Below are positions 47,123 to 55,855 of a stretch of DNA of 64,000 bases, in pieces. The translations under genes were made by a program, and so were the position numbers. Position 1 is the stretch's first letter; each line of letters opens with the position of its first letter. Location of the stretch: contig NZ_LMEW01000012.1 of NCBI RefSeq assembly GCF_001426525.1, positions 572,066 through 636,065 of the forward strand, given 5' to 3'. This DNA is from Massilia sp. Root133 (GTDB taxonomy: Bacteria; Pseudomonadota; Gammaproteobacteria; Burkholderiales; Burkholderiaceae_D). Below the pieces are notes generated by a model. The model saw nothing but the letters and a program-made list of their open reading frames with translations. It did not search any database and was not told where the DNA came from.

Positions 47123-47908
47123 ATGAACGACTCGCTTTACATCGCCGCTACCGGCATGCACATGCAGCAAAAGGGCGTTGATACCATCTCGAACAATCTG
47201 GCGAATGTGAACACGACGGGGTTCAAGAAAGGCCGCGTGAGTTTCGAGGATCTGGTCTATCGCGACATGGCGGGCGCCGCTGCGGCAATCGACAGCGCCA
47301 GCGTGCCGCAGCGCCTGTGGCAGGGCAGCGGCGTAGGCATGTCGGCAATCGTCAAGTCGTTCATCGCCGGTGATCTGAAAAAAACTGATTCGCCGATGGA
47401 CCTGGCGATCCAGGGCGAGGGGTTCATCGAGGTCGTCACGCAGGATGGGTCGCCCGCGTTTACTCGCGGCGGCACCCTCACCATCGACAAGGACGGTTAT
47501 CTGGCCACGACAGGCGGACACGTGCTGAAGCCGTCCATCCACGTGGGTAATGACGCACGTACCATCGTGATCGAGGCGGACGGTCGGGTCATGGTGCGCA
47601 CCAGCGACAACGGGCAGGCCCTTGAAGCTGGGCGTCTGGAGCTTGTCCGTTTTGCAGATACAAGCGGCCTGGCGGCGCTGGGCGGCAACATGTACAAGGC
47701 GACAGAGCGCTCCGGCGATCCGATTTCCGGTCGTCCGGGCGAAGACATGATCGGCACGTTCGTGCAGGGTTCGCTCGAAGCGTCCAACGTGAACTTGGTC
47801 GAGGAAATGGTGAGCCTAATCGTCGCCCAGCGCGCCTACGAATCGAGCGTGAAAGTGCTCCAGGCGTCCGACGAGATGCTCGCAATGAGCAACAACCTGC
47901 GTAAATAG
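47123..47908 (+). CDS. flgG: Flagellar distal rod protein FlgG
   Basis: About 261 residues from the ATG at 47123, with GGAGAG as ribosome binding site. It forms the distal rod that crosses the periplasm. The N-terminal SLYIAATGMHMQQKGVDTISNNLANVNTTGFKKGR motif, here YIAATGMHMQQ and NNLANVNTTGFKK, the central LAIQGEGFIEV and the C-terminal GSLEASNVNLVEEMVSLI with ASDEMLAMSNNLRK are all canonical. Length matches FlgG. It follows flgF directly. Confidence 0.95.
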   Translation: MNDSLYIAATGMHMQQKGVDTISNNLANVNTTGFKKGRVSFEDLVYRDMAGAAAAIDSASVPQRLWQGSGVGMSAIVKSFIAGDLKKTDSPMDLAIQGEGFIEVVTQDGSPAFTRGGTLTIDKDGYLATTGGHVLKPSIHVGNDARTIVIEADGRVMVRTSDNGQALEAGRLELVRFADTSGLAALGGNMYKATERSGDPISGRPGEDMIGTFVQGSLEASNVNLVEEMVSLIVAQRAYESSVKVLQASDEMLAMSNNLRK

Positions 47909-47930
47909 CGGTTTTTAATCAGGCTCTTCA

Positions 47931-48908
47931 ATGTCCTTCCAAACGTCCCTGTTGCTGGGCGCTGCCATGCTGTTGCCCATGCATTCGTATGCCCAGTTGC
48001 CCGATGGCTCCGCCCTGTCGGTCGAGCTGCGTACGGACGCGCTAGTCGGTCACGCGCGCATTGTGTTGTCGGACGTCGCTGTGATCCGTACGGATCGTAC
48101 GCAGGCACCAGCACTCGTCGCTGCGCTTGGCGCCGCCGAGCTGGGACGCGCGCCGCGTGTCGGCTACGTGGAGCGCTTAAGCCGAGCCCAGATCGAGCAA
48201 ACCATCCGTCGTACGACGGCGAACGTGGGCGCCGTGAACTGGAGCGGGGCTGCGGCGGTGGCCGTGCGTACCGAGGCGCAGGCGGTGGCGGCGCAAACGT
48301 TGGCCCAGGCCGCAATCGCGGCACTGCAGCGGTACTTGGCGGGCCCCGGCGACCGCACGACGATTACTGTGGAAGCGCCGCCCGCGGATGTGCTGGTACC
48401 GGTTGGCGAGGTCGAGTTGCGCCCGCGCGCCTTAGCGGCCAAACCGCGGAATGGCCGAGCTGCCGTGTGGATTGACCTTCACGTGAACGGCGAGTTGTAT
48501 CGCAGCGTGCTGGTGCCGCTGTTGGTGTCGGTCCGCCAGCAGGCGTACCTGGCGCGCCATGTGATCACCGCCGGCAGCATTGCCACAGCCGCCGACTTCG
48601 AGGTCGCGGAGGCGGATGTGGCCGGCACCAATGCGCTGACGACGCAGCAGCCGCTGGCGCCGTTCCGCGCCGCGCGGGAGTTGCATTCCGGCCAGCCATT
48701 GACTGCCGCCGCCATGCTGGCCGGAGGTACCGTATTGCGTGGCGACCAAGTCCGTCTGACGATCCGGGCCGGAGCGATTGGCATCGAGACCGCCGGCGTC
48801 GCCGTGGATGACGCTGGACCGGGTCAACCGATCCGGGCACGCCCCAACGGCAGCCAGGATATCGTTACCGGACACCTTGGACCGTCCGGCGCCGTCATCG
48901 TCGATTGA
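47931..48908 (+). CDS. flgA: Flagellar P-ring assembly chaperone FlgA
   Basis: A 325-residue periplasmic protein with a signal peptide (LLLGAAMLLPMHSYAQ). The C-terminal SAF-type domain is visible (YLARHVITAGSIATAADFEVAEADV, then GQPLTAAAMLAGGTVLRGDQVRLTIR), with a final beta segment GQPIRARPNGSQDIVTGHL. FlgA assists FlgI polymerisation around the rod. It is longer than E. coli FlgA because of an extra N-terminal region. It lies between flgG and flgH, which is an unusual place for flgA. Confidence 0.9.
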   Translation: MSFQTSLLLGAAMLLPMHSYAQLPDGSALSVELRTDALVGHARIVLSDVAVIRTDRTQAPALVAALGAAELGRAPRVGYVERLSRAQIEQTIRRTTANVGAVNWSGAAAVAVRTEAQAVAAQTLAQAAIAALQRYLAGPGDRTTITVEAPPADVLVPVGEVELRPRALAAKPRNGRAAVWIDLHVNGELYRSVLVPLLVSVRQQAYLARHVITAGSIATAADFEVAEADVAGTNALTTQQPLAPFRAARELHSGQPLTAAAMLAGGTVLRGDQVRLTIRAGAIGIETAGVAVDDAGPGQPIRARPNGSQDIVTGHLGPSGAVIVD

Positions 48909-48918
48909 GGGAATGCAC

Positions 48919-49494
48919 ATGAACTTCCGATTTCGGTACGTCGTGGTCCTCCTGCTGGCCAGTGCCAATGGCGCGACGGCGGGCGATAGCCTGTACCGCC
49001 CCGACACTTATCAGGCGCTCACTTCCGATCTGCGCGCGCGCCGCATCGGTGACCTGATTACCGTGATGGTCTACGAAAGCGCGAGCGCCAGCAGCACCGC
49101 CAACACGACCGCGGCGCGTGACGCCAACGTAGGCTTGAATGTGCAGGGGAACGGTAAGCGCTGGGACGCACGCATCAATGCCGGTAATCAGATGGACGGC
49201 CGCGGCCGCACTGAGCGCGAAGGCAAGGTACTGGCGCAAATCACAGTATCGATCCGCGCCATCGGCGAGCGGGGCGATTTGACGATCGCCGGCGAGCAGG
49301 TCGTGGACATCAATAACGAGCGCCAGCAGATCTCGATCGAAGGCGAGGTGCGCCCACAGGACGTTTCGGACACAAATGTCGTGTTGTCAACCCGAATCGC
49401 GAATGCGCGCATCCGATATTCCGGCCAGGGCGATGTGTCCGACAAACAGCGCCCAGCCTGGTGGCAGCGCCTTCTAAGCTTGTTCGGCGTGTGA
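48919..49494 (+). CDS. flgH: Flagellar L-ring protein FlgH (no lipobox)
   Basis: About 191 residues from the ATG at 48919; the ATG at 48913 leaves almost no space after the GAGG ribosome binding site. The FlgH core is clear: RARRIGDLITVMVYESASAS, then ANTTAARD and the C-terminal ISIEGEVRPQDVSDTNVV. The N-terminus is a signal peptide (YVVVLLLASANGATAGDS), but unlike most FlgH proteins it contains no cysteine for lipid attachment. It would still form the outer-membrane ring. Its stop overlaps flgI by one base. Confidence 0.9.
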   Translation: MNFRFRYVVVLLLASANGATAGDSLYRPDTYQALTSDLRARRIGDLITVMVYESASASSTANTTAARDANVGLNVQGNGKRWDARINAGNQMDGRGRTEREGKVLAQITVSIRAIGERGDLTIAGEQVVDINNERQQISIEGEVRPQDVSDTNVVLSTRIANARIRYSGQGDVSDKQRPAWWQRLLSLFGV

Positions 49495-50609
49495 TGACGA
49501 TGCTTCGACTTTTCGTTCTGACGTTGGCGCTGACCGTGGCGGGCGCGGCGGCCGCCGACGACGCGATCCGGATCAAGGATATCGGCAAAGTTTCGGGCTG
49601 GCGCGAGAACGCCTTGACGGGCTACGGCCTGGTTACGGGCCTCGCCGGCACCGGCGACTCGGCGCGCAACAAGGCCACGCGCCAGTCGATCGCCAACATG
49701 CTGGCGCGGTTCGACTTGACGCTGGCGGCCGACGACGTGCAAAGCCGAAACGTGGCAGCCGTCATGGTCACCGCGACGCTGGCGCCGTACGCCCGCCCAG
49801 GCGACGCGATCGACGTGACCGTGACGTCGATCGGCGATGCCCGCAGTCTGGTGGGCGGTGCGCTGATGCTGGCGCCTCTGAAGGGACCGGACGGCAAGAT
49901 CTACGCGCTGTCGCAGGGCGCGTTGTCCGTTGGCGGTTACAAGTACGACATGAACGGCAACGTGGTGCAAAAGAACCACCCGACCGTTGCGTCGATCCCA
50001 GGCGGCGCGATCGTCGAGGCGGGCGTTCCGGGGAATGAAGCCGGCGAGCGCGCCAACGTCACGTTCGTGCTGTCCGAACCGGATTTCACCACGGCAAGCC
50101 GCGTGGCCAGTGCCATCAACGGCCGCTTCGGTAGCCAGCTGGCGATTGCCCGCGACGGTTCCGGCGTGGACATCGCTATTCCGCCTCAGCGGCGTGAGCG
50201 TATGACCGATTTCCTTACCGAGGTCGAGAACGTCATGGTGGAGCCGGACCGGCGCGCGAAGGTCGTCATCAACGAGCGCACCGGGACCATCGTCTCGGGC
50301 GGCGACGTGCGCATCACCAAGGTGGTGGTCTCGCATGGCGACCTGAAGGTGTCGATCGTCACCGAGAACTCGGTATCGCAGCCGCTGCTGGTGCGCCAGA
50401 CCGGGCCGGGCGTGCAATCGCTGCCGGTGACGAACACCCGCGTGTCCGTGGACGAGCATGATGGCGCCGGCTACGTCACAGCCAACAACACGGTCGGTGA
50501 CCTGGTGCAATCCCTGGCCCGCCTGAAGACGAATACTCGCGACATCATATCCATCCTGCGCGCGGTCAAGGCCGCAGGTGCACTGCACGCCGACTTGGTC
50601 GTCCAATGA
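49494..50609 (+). CDS. flgI: Flagellar P-ring protein FlgI
   Basis: About 371 residues from the ATG at 49494 that overlaps the flgH stop (TGATG); the ATG at 49500 is also possible. A signal peptide (LRLFVLTLALTVAGAAA) precedes the conserved FlgI body: RIKDIGKVSGWRENALTGYGLVTGLAGTGD, here GYGLVTGLAGTGD, then RNVAAVMVTATLAP and the C-terminal NERTGTIVSGGDVRI. It forms the periplasmic P ring. Length is normal. Confidence 0.95.
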   Translation: MTMLRLFVLTLALTVAGAAAADDAIRIKDIGKVSGWRENALTGYGLVTGLAGTGDSARNKATRQSIANMLARFDLTLAADDVQSRNVAAVMVTATLAPYARPGDAIDVTVTSIGDARSLVGGALMLAPLKGPDGKIYALSQGALSVGGYKYDMNGNVVQKNHPTVASIPGGAIVEAGVPGNEAGERANVTFVLSEPDFTTASRVASAINGRFGSQLAIARDGSGVDIAIPPQRRERMTDFLTEVENVMVEPDRRAKVVINERTGTIVSGGDVRITKVVVSHGDLKVSIVTENSVSQPLLVRQTGPGVQSLPVTNTRVSVDEHDGAGYVTANNTVGDLVQSLARLKTNTRDIISILRAVKAAGALHADLVVQ

Positions 50610-50622
50610 ACCTGGAGACAAC

Positions 50623-50997
50623 GTGATATCCGTAGTCGACAACAATCTGACCGCCTTGCTTAGCCTGGCCCTGGACGCCGCCCAGATGCGCCAGCAGGCG
50701 ATCGCCCAGAACATCGCAAACGTCAACACGCCGGGCTACCGGCGCGTCAGCGTCAGCTTCGAGCAGCGCATCGCCCAACTGACCCGCGATGGGACAGGCG
50801 GTGCGGCGCAGATGCCGTCCTACCTGTCGTACTACCGCCCGAAGATCGAGTACGCAACCGGCGTCGAAGGTCCCGTCCAGCTGGACCAGGAACTGGCCGA
50901 CATGTCGGAAACCGTGCTGCACCACCAGGCATTGCTGAAGGCATTGAACAAGCAGCTCGAACTGATCGGTCTCGCCATCAACGAAGGGAAACGCTAA
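50623..50997 (+). CDS. flgB: Flagellar proximal rod protein FlgB
   Basis: About 124 residues from a GTG at 50623, with GGAG ribosome binding site. It contains the rod motif MRQQAIAQNIANVNTPGYRR and the C-terminal segment QLDQELADMSETVLHHQALLKAL typical of FlgB. It forms part of the proximal rod next to FliE. Its stop shares one base with the flgC start (TAATG). Confidence 0.92.
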   Translation: MISVVDNNLTALLSLALDAAQMRQQAIAQNIANVNTPGYRRVSVSFEQRIAQLTRDGTGGAAQMPSYLSYYRPKIEYATGVEGPVQLDQELADMSETVLHHQALLKALNKQLELIGLAINEGKR

Positions 50998-51428
50998 TGG
51001 ACTTCAATTCGACGTTCGCGATCAGCGCCAGCGGCATGGCGGTGGAAAAAATGCGCCTCGACGTCACGGCCGCCAACATCGCGAATATGCACTCGGCTGC
51101 CGCCAATGCCGGTGGCGTATACCGCCCGCTGCAAGTGGTGTCGCAGGCGGTGCCGCTGACCTTTGCGCGCGAATTTGGCCAACTCGTCACGGCTGGCGGC
51201 GGCGCGCGCGTCGTCGCGGTCGAGCCGCAGGCCGTGGCGCCGCGCATGGTGTACGAGCCGGGCCATCCGTACGCGGATGCCAAGGGCTTCGTCGCCTATC
51301 CGGGCGTGAACCACACGGCCGAGATGGTGAACCTGAACACGGCGCTGCGCGCCTATGAAGCCAATGTGGCAGCGATGAGTGCGGCCAAGGCGATGGCGGC
51401 GCACGCACTGGAAATCGGAGGCAAGTGA
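50997..51428 (+). CDS. flgC: Flagellar proximal rod protein FlgC
   Basis: A 143-residue rod protein. N-terminal motif: FAISASGMAVEKMRLDVTAANIAN. The region YEPGHPYADAKGFVAYPGVNHTAEMVNL is diagnostic of FlgC (canonical form DPSHPDADENGYV-PNV). The C-terminal helix is NLNTALRAYEANVAAMSAAK. It overlaps flgB by one base and fliE by one base (TGATG). Confidence 0.94.
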   Translation: MDFNSTFAISASGMAVEKMRLDVTAANIANMHSAAANAGGVYRPLQVVSQAVPLTFAREFGQLVTAGGGARVVAVEPQAVAPRMVYEPGHPYADAKGFVAYPGVNHTAEMVNLNTALRAYEANVAAMSAAKAMAAHALEIGGK

Positions 51429-51730
51429 TGAGTATCGAAGCAATCGGCGCGGTCCGCGCCACGGTGGATGCGGACGGGCTGCTGGCCCCCGCCGCCGTGC
51501 AACCGGCGCAGGGCGGGTTCGCGCAGTGGTTCGCCGGCGAAGTGGGCACGGTCGACCGGAGCGTCGCCACGGTGCAGAACGATATCGGCAAGCTGGTGAA
51601 GGGCGAAACCCGCAGCCTGCACGAAGTGATGATCCACATGGAAGAGGCCAAGCTGTCGTTCCAGCTGCTGGCCCAGGTGCGCACCCGTTTGCTCGAGGCG
51701 TACCAAGAAGTCATGCGCACGCAGGTCTAG
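51428..51730 (+). CDS. fliE: Flagellar hook-basal body complex protein FliE
   Basis: A 100-residue protein from the ATG at 51428, overlapping the flgC stop. FliE joins the MS ring to the rod. The C-terminal half is typical: LVKGETRSLHEVMIHMEEAKLSFQLLAQVRTRLLEAYQE, here EVMIHMEEAKLSFQLL followed by RLLEAYQEVMRTQV. The order flgB-flgC-fliE-fliF is common. Confidence 0.94.
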   Translation: MSIEAIGAVRATVDADGLLAPAAVQPAQGGFAQWFAGEVGTVDRSVATVQNDIGKLVKGETRSLHEVMIHMEEAKLSFQLLAQVRTRLLEAYQEVMRTQV

Positions 51731-51739
51731 GAGCGATAG

Positions 51740-53212
51740 GTGGCCTCGATCGTGGAATTCTGGACCGGTCTCGGACGCGGCGCGCGCGCAGGCCTGGTGC
51801 TGGGCACGCTGCTGATCGTCACGCTGGCGGTCGCACTGGGGGTATGGGCTTACCGGCCCGATTACCAGGTGTTGTTCGCCGAGGTGGCGCCGCGCGACGC
51901 GGCCGCCATGACGGCGGAGCTGGACAAGATGAAGGTGCCGTACGAACTCGGCGAGAACGGCACGGCGATCCTCGTGCCGCGTGCGCTGGTGTACAAGACC
52001 CGCCTCGCCCTGATGGGTAAGGACGTGCCGCTGCATGGCGCGGTCGGTTTTGAGGTGTTCAACAATGCCGATTTCGGCATGACGGAATTCGTGCAGAAGG
52101 TGAACTACCTGCGCGCGATTCAGGGCGAATTGACGCGCACGATCCTCGCGATCGACGGCGTGCAGAACGCGCGGGTGCACCTCGCGCTGCCCGACCAGGG
52201 TCTGTTCAAGAAAGCCGTCACGAAGGCGAAAGCATCGGTCACCGTGACCATGAAGCCGGGCCAGACCATGAGTCCGGAACAGGTCGCGGGAATCCAGCGC
52301 CTCGTGGCGGCGTCGGTCGCGGACATCGCCAGCGGCGACGTGACGGTGCTGGACCAGCACGGCGTGGCGCTGACGCGTGCGCAGGGCGACGAGGAAGACG
52401 GTGGCGCGGGGGCGATGCAGCTCGATGTGAAGCGCAGTACCGAAGAGTACATGATGAAGAAGGTTGCGGCGGTGCTGGACCGGACTTTCGGGCCGGGCGA
52501 GGCCATCGCCAGCGTGGACGTCGCACTGAATCTCGATCGCGGCAAGCTGACCACCGAGGAAGTCCTGCCCTCGAAGGCCGGGACAGCGGACAGCGCCCCG
52601 ACGGGCGTCGTCGTGCGCGAGCGCCAGACGCTGCGCGACGGCAGCCCCGCGACAAACAATGCGCCGCCAGCAGCGGGCGGCGACATGACGAGCAACGAGG
52701 CTGAGTACCAGGTCGGCCGGCGCGTGGAGCAGCTGGCGATCGCCGGCGGCACCGTGCGCCGCATGACTGTCTCCGTGATCGTCAAGCAGTCGCTGTCGGA
52801 CGCGCAGCTCGACAAGCTGAAGGAAGTGGTGGGACTGGCCGTCGGCTTCAATCAGACGCGCGGCGATGCCATCGTCGTCAATTCGATGGATCGCCTCGTT
52901 GCATCGGGTACTGCGCCGGTGGCGCCGATGGCTGCCGACCTGAACGCCATTGCCGGTGAGGCCGCGACTCCGGTCCCCGTCCGTGGCGAGCGGGACAAGG
53001 CATCGGTCAAAGTTGTGGCCGGGGTCCTCACGGGACTGCTGGTACTGGCGGCCATTGCTGCCCTGGCCTGGATACGTTTGCGCCATGCCGCGTACCGGAA
53101 GCCGCAGCCCCGCGTACTCGACGACGTCGCGCGCGAACAGATGTTGGTCGATGTCCGCCGCTGGATCGCGATGCGACCGGTGGACGACGTCGTCGGGGAG
53201 GTTCGCAAATGA
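51740..53212 (+). CDS. fliF: Flagellar MS-ring protein FliF
   Basis: A 490-residue MS-ring protein from a GTG. Membrane segments lie near residues 15-38 (GLVLGTLLIVTLAVALGVWA) and 423-445 (GVLTGLLVLAAIAALAWIRL). Periplasmic ring-building motifs are visible: VPYELGENGTAILVP, GFEVFNNADFGMTEFVQKVN and LAIDGVQNARVHLALPDQGLF. The C-terminal FliG-binding segment is present (REQMLVDVRRW, DDVVGEVRK). It is somewhat shorter than the usual 530-570 residues. Its stop overlaps the FliG-like gene start by ATGA. Confidence 0.94.
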   Translation: MASIVEFWTGLGRGARAGLVLGTLLIVTLAVALGVWAYRPDYQVLFAEVAPRDAAAMTAELDKMKVPYELGENGTAILVPRALVYKTRLALMGKDVPLHGAVGFEVFNNADFGMTEFVQKVNYLRAIQGELTRTILAIDGVQNARVHLALPDQGLFKKAVTKAKASVTVTMKPGQTMSPEQVAGIQRLVAASVADIASGDVTVLDQHGVALTRAQGDEEDGGAGAMQLDVKRSTEEYMMKKVAAVLDRTFGPGEAIASVDVALNLDRGKLTTEEVLPSKAGTADSAPTGVVVRERQTLRDGSPATNNAPPAAGGDMTSNEAEYQVGRRVEQLAIAGGTVRRMTVSVIVKQSLSDAQLDKLKEVVGLAVGFNQTRGDAIVVNSMDRLVASGTAPVAPMAADLNAIAGEAATPVPVRGERDKASVKVVAGVLTGLLVLAAIAALAWIRLRHAAYRKPQPRVLDDVAREQMLVDVRRWIAMRPVDDVVGEVRK

Positions 53213-53733
53213 ACGGCCACCGCCAGGCTGCCGTGGCCTTGTACGGCTTGGCGTCCAGCGACCAGGTGCGCATCCTCGCGGAACTGCCGCTCCAAGACCA
53301 GCGCATCCTGCAGGAGTACCTGGCCGAACTGGCCGCCCTCGGGTTCGACAAAACCGCCAACATGAGCGAGGCCACGGCTCCGATGCCCGTTGCGCCGGCC
53401 GCCGCACCGCTCGAACCGCAAGCGTGCCTGCGTGGGGCGGCCGCGGCCGATGTGCTGGCGGTCGTCGGCCATGAACCGGCGGCGCTGATCGCGCAACTGC
53501 TCGCGATCGACAGCTGGCCATGGGCCGGCGCCGTGCTCGATGCGCTGGCGCCGCACAAACGCATGCTGGTGCGCGAGGCGCTTGATGCCGGCATCGCCGA
53601 CGCGCCAGCACGCACACATTTTCTGCTTGCCGCTGTTCATGCCGGCGTGGCGCATGCTCCGGCGGCGTCTGCCCCCGTCCGTGCACGCCGGCTTCCCGCC
53701 TTCTTGTGCAAATGGTTGCCATGGACCCGATAA
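53209..53733 (+). CDS. Short FliG-like protein
   Basis: A 174-residue protein in the position of fliG, overlapping fliF and fliH. FliG is usually about 330 residues. Here two FliG-like segments can be seen: VRILAELPLQDQRILQEYLAEL near residues 20-41, and EPAALIAQLLAIDSWPWAGAVLDALAPHKRMLV, resembling the EHPQTIA-type middle domain of FliG (about residues 87-120). The torque-generating C-terminal domain with its charged helix is not visible. The linker (about 52-75) is rich in Ala and Pro. It may adapt FliF to the reduced switch ring. The assignment as FliG-related rests mainly on position and weak similarity. Confidence 0.6.
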   Translation: MNGHRQAAVALYGLASSDQVRILAELPLQDQRILQEYLAELAALGFDKTANMSEATAPMPVAPAAAPLEPQACLRGAAAADVLAVVGHEPAALIAQLLAIDSWPWAGAVLDALAPHKRMLVREALDAGIADAPARTHFLLAAVHAGVAHAPAASAPVRARRLPAFLCKWLPWTR

Positions 53734-54545
53734 TTCGCCTCGCCCAGGTGTCGCCCGTGACGCGCCGGATCGGCCGTGCCGCCGTTGCGGCTCCCAAACG
53801 CACAGTTGTAGAGATGGCGCCCGCGTTTGATCCGTTGCAGCTCCCGAGTGCGCCCGTGGCCGCGCCCTCCGCCGTCCCGCCGAGCGCGCAGGCTGCGGTT
53901 GCGGACGCCGTTCCTGTCAACGCATGCGCATGTGCGGACAAATTGGCGCGCGCCGAGCGTGAACACGAGGCCGCTCTGGCCCGGCGCGATGCGGAGATCG
54001 ACGCGCTGCGCGCAGCCGCCCAGCAGGCAGCCATCGATCTGACGGACGCCTACACGGACGCCGAACGGCGCGGGTACGAGGCCGGCGAGAAACAGGGAAA
54101 ACAGGCTGCGGCCGCAGCGATGCGGGCGGAAATGGACCGTGTGACGTCTCTCGCCGGCGAGATCGACGGCGCGCTGCGCAAGCTGACCGCCACGGCCGAA
54201 GATGCCATGGTGGACATCGTGTTCACGGCCGTTTGCCGCATCATTGGGGAGCGGGGCGCGACCCGGACAGCGGTGCAGGACGTGGTACGTGCCGCAGCCG
54301 CCGCCATGCGCGAGCGAGAGCAGTTGGTTGTGCGTCTGCATCCGGACGACGTCGCGCTCCTGAAAGGCGACGCGGACGGTGGTGCTTTGCGAATCGACGC
54401 CGACCCGGCCGTGGCGCTGGGCGGTTGCATGATCGACGGGCCCGCCGGCTCGCTGGACGCCCGCTTCGAAACGCAGCTTGAAGCGCTCGGCGCGGTGCTC
54501 AAGAGCGTGCGCGCGCAGCGGCTGGCCGGGCAGGAGGCCGCTTGA
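53721..54545 (+). CDS. fliH: Flagellar export stator protein FliH
   Basis: About 274 residues from the ATG at 53721 (MDPIIRLAQV), overlapping the preceding gene by 13 bases; an ATG at 53712 is an alternative. A Pro/Ala-rich N-terminus and a charged helix (KLARAEREHEAALARRDAEIDAL) precede the FliH/YscL-type domain with YEAGEKQGKQAAAAA and AMREREQLVVRLHPDDVALL. The segment ALGGCMIDGPAGSLDARFETQ is characteristic. It binds the FliI ATPase and carries it to the gate. Its stop overlaps fliI by one base. Confidence 0.88.
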   Translation: MDPIIRLAQVSPVTRRIGRAAVAAPKRTVVEMAPAFDPLQLPSAPVAAPSAVPPSAQAAVADAVPVNACACADKLARAEREHEAALARRDAEIDALRAAAQQAAIDLTDAYTDAERRGYEAGEKQGKQAAAAAMRAEMDRVTSLAGEIDGALRKLTATAEDAMVDIVFTAVCRIIGERGATRTAVQDVVRAAAAAMREREQLVVRLHPDDVALLKGDADGGALRIDADPAVALGGCMIDGPAGSLDARFETQLEALGAVLKSVRAQRLAGQEAA

Positions 54546-55855
54546 TGGAAGCCTATCTCGACGCCGTACTTACCGTCCCGCTGATGCGCCGCCGCGGCCG
54601 CGTGAGCGGTATCGCGGGCCGGAGCATCGAGGCGGTCGGCCCCGAGGTCACCATCGGCGAGGTGTGCCGGGTGCACCTCGACACCGGAGCAATGCTGACG
54701 GCCGAAGCCGTGGGCATGAAGCCCGGCCGGGTGATTCTAATGCCGTATGGCGAATTGCGCGGCATCGGCGTGGGCAACGAGATTCTCGCGACCGGGCGGT
54801 TGGCCTACGTGGAGGTGGGCGATGGCTTGCTCGGCCGCGTGATTGATGCGTTCGGGGCGCCGCTGGACGGCATGCCGGCGCCGCGGCTCGCGGCGAGCCG
54901 GAACTTGACTGCGGATCCGATCAATCCTCTGACGCGTCCCCGCATCGATCAGCTGCTGGAAACCGGTGTACGCGCCATCGACACGCTGTTGCCGCTTGGA
55001 CGCGGCCAGCGTGTGGGGATCTTTGCCGGCAGCGGCGTCGGCAAGAGCACGCTGCTCGGGATGCTGGCGCGCGACGTGAAGGCCGACATCAACGTCATTG
55101 CGCTGATCGGCGAGCGCGGACGCGAAGTGCGTGAATTCATCGAGAAGCATCTCGGCGCGGAAGGCCTCCAACGCAGCGTCGTCGTGGTCGCCACGTCGGA
55201 CCAGCCGGCGCTGGCTCGCACGCGCGCCGCACATGCCGCCACGGCGATCGCCGAAGCGTTTCGCGACGAGGGCCGGCAAGTGCTGCTGATGATGGATTCG
55301 ATCACCCGTTTCGCAATGGCGCGCCGCGAGATCGGCCTGGCCGCCGGCGAGCCGCCCACCGCGCGAGGCTATACCCCGTCGGTATTCGCCGACATCCCGG
55401 CCCTGTGCGAACGCTGCGGCACCACGGATTCCGGCGGGTCGATCACCGCGCTGTATACCGTGCTGGTCGAGGGGGACGATTTCAACGAACCGATTTCCGA
55501 CATCGTGCGCGCCACGCTGGACGGCCACATCATGCTGTCGCGTGATCTGGCCCATGAAGCGCATTTTCCCGCCATCGATGTGCTGCAAAGTGCCAGCCGC
55601 CTCGCGGGCGAACTGGTGAACGATGCGGAGCAGGAGGTGATGACAGCGGCCATCGAGCTGATCGCGACCCACGAGCGGAACCGGCAAATGGTCGACATGG
55701 GGGCCTACAAGGAAGGCAGCAACGAAGCGATCGACCGAGCCATCAAGCTGTATCCCGGTGTGCGCGCGGTCCTGCGCCAGTCGGTCGTGGAGTCGAGCAC
55801 CCGCGCCGAGGGCCTGGAACGTCTGCGCGCGGCGCTGGACGGGGAGGCGCGATGA
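54545..55855 (+). CDS. fliI: Flagellar export ATPase FliI
   Basis: About 436 residues from the ATG overlapping the fliH stop (TGATG). An F1-type ATPase of the export apparatus. Walker A: GSGVGKSTLLG near residue 162. Walker B region: VLLMMDSITRFAMA near 250, followed by REIGLAAGEPPTARGYTPSV. Also conserved: LIGERGREVREFIE and DGHIMLSRDLAHEAHFPAID. FliI is favoured over a type III secretion SctN by the surrounding flagellar genes. It overlaps fliJ by ATGA. Confidence 0.96.
   Translation: MEAYLDAVLTVPLMRRRGRVSGIAGRSIEAVGPEVTIGEVCRVHLDTGAMLTAEAVGMKPGRVILMPYGELRGIGVGNEILATGRLAYVEVGDGLLGRVIDAFGAPLDGMPAPRLAASRNLTADPINPLTRPRIDQLLETGVRAIDTLLPLGRGQRVGIFAGSGVGKSTLLGMLARDVKADINVIALIGERGREVREFIEKHLGAEGLQRSVVVVATSDQPALARTRAAHAATAIAEAFRDEGRQVLLMMDSITRFAMARREIGLAAGEPPTARGYTPSVFADIPALCERCGTTDSGGSITALYTVLVEGDDFNEPISDIVRATLDGHIMLSRDLAHEAHFPAIDVLQSASRLAGELVNDAEQEVMTAAIELIATHERNRQMVDMGAYKEGSNEAIDRAIKLYPGVRAVLRQSVVESSTRAEGLERLRAALDGEAR

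Noticed and set aside
54542..54544. TTG as the start of fliI
   Set aside because: The ATG at 54545 overlaps the fliH stop as TGATG and needs no rare start codon.
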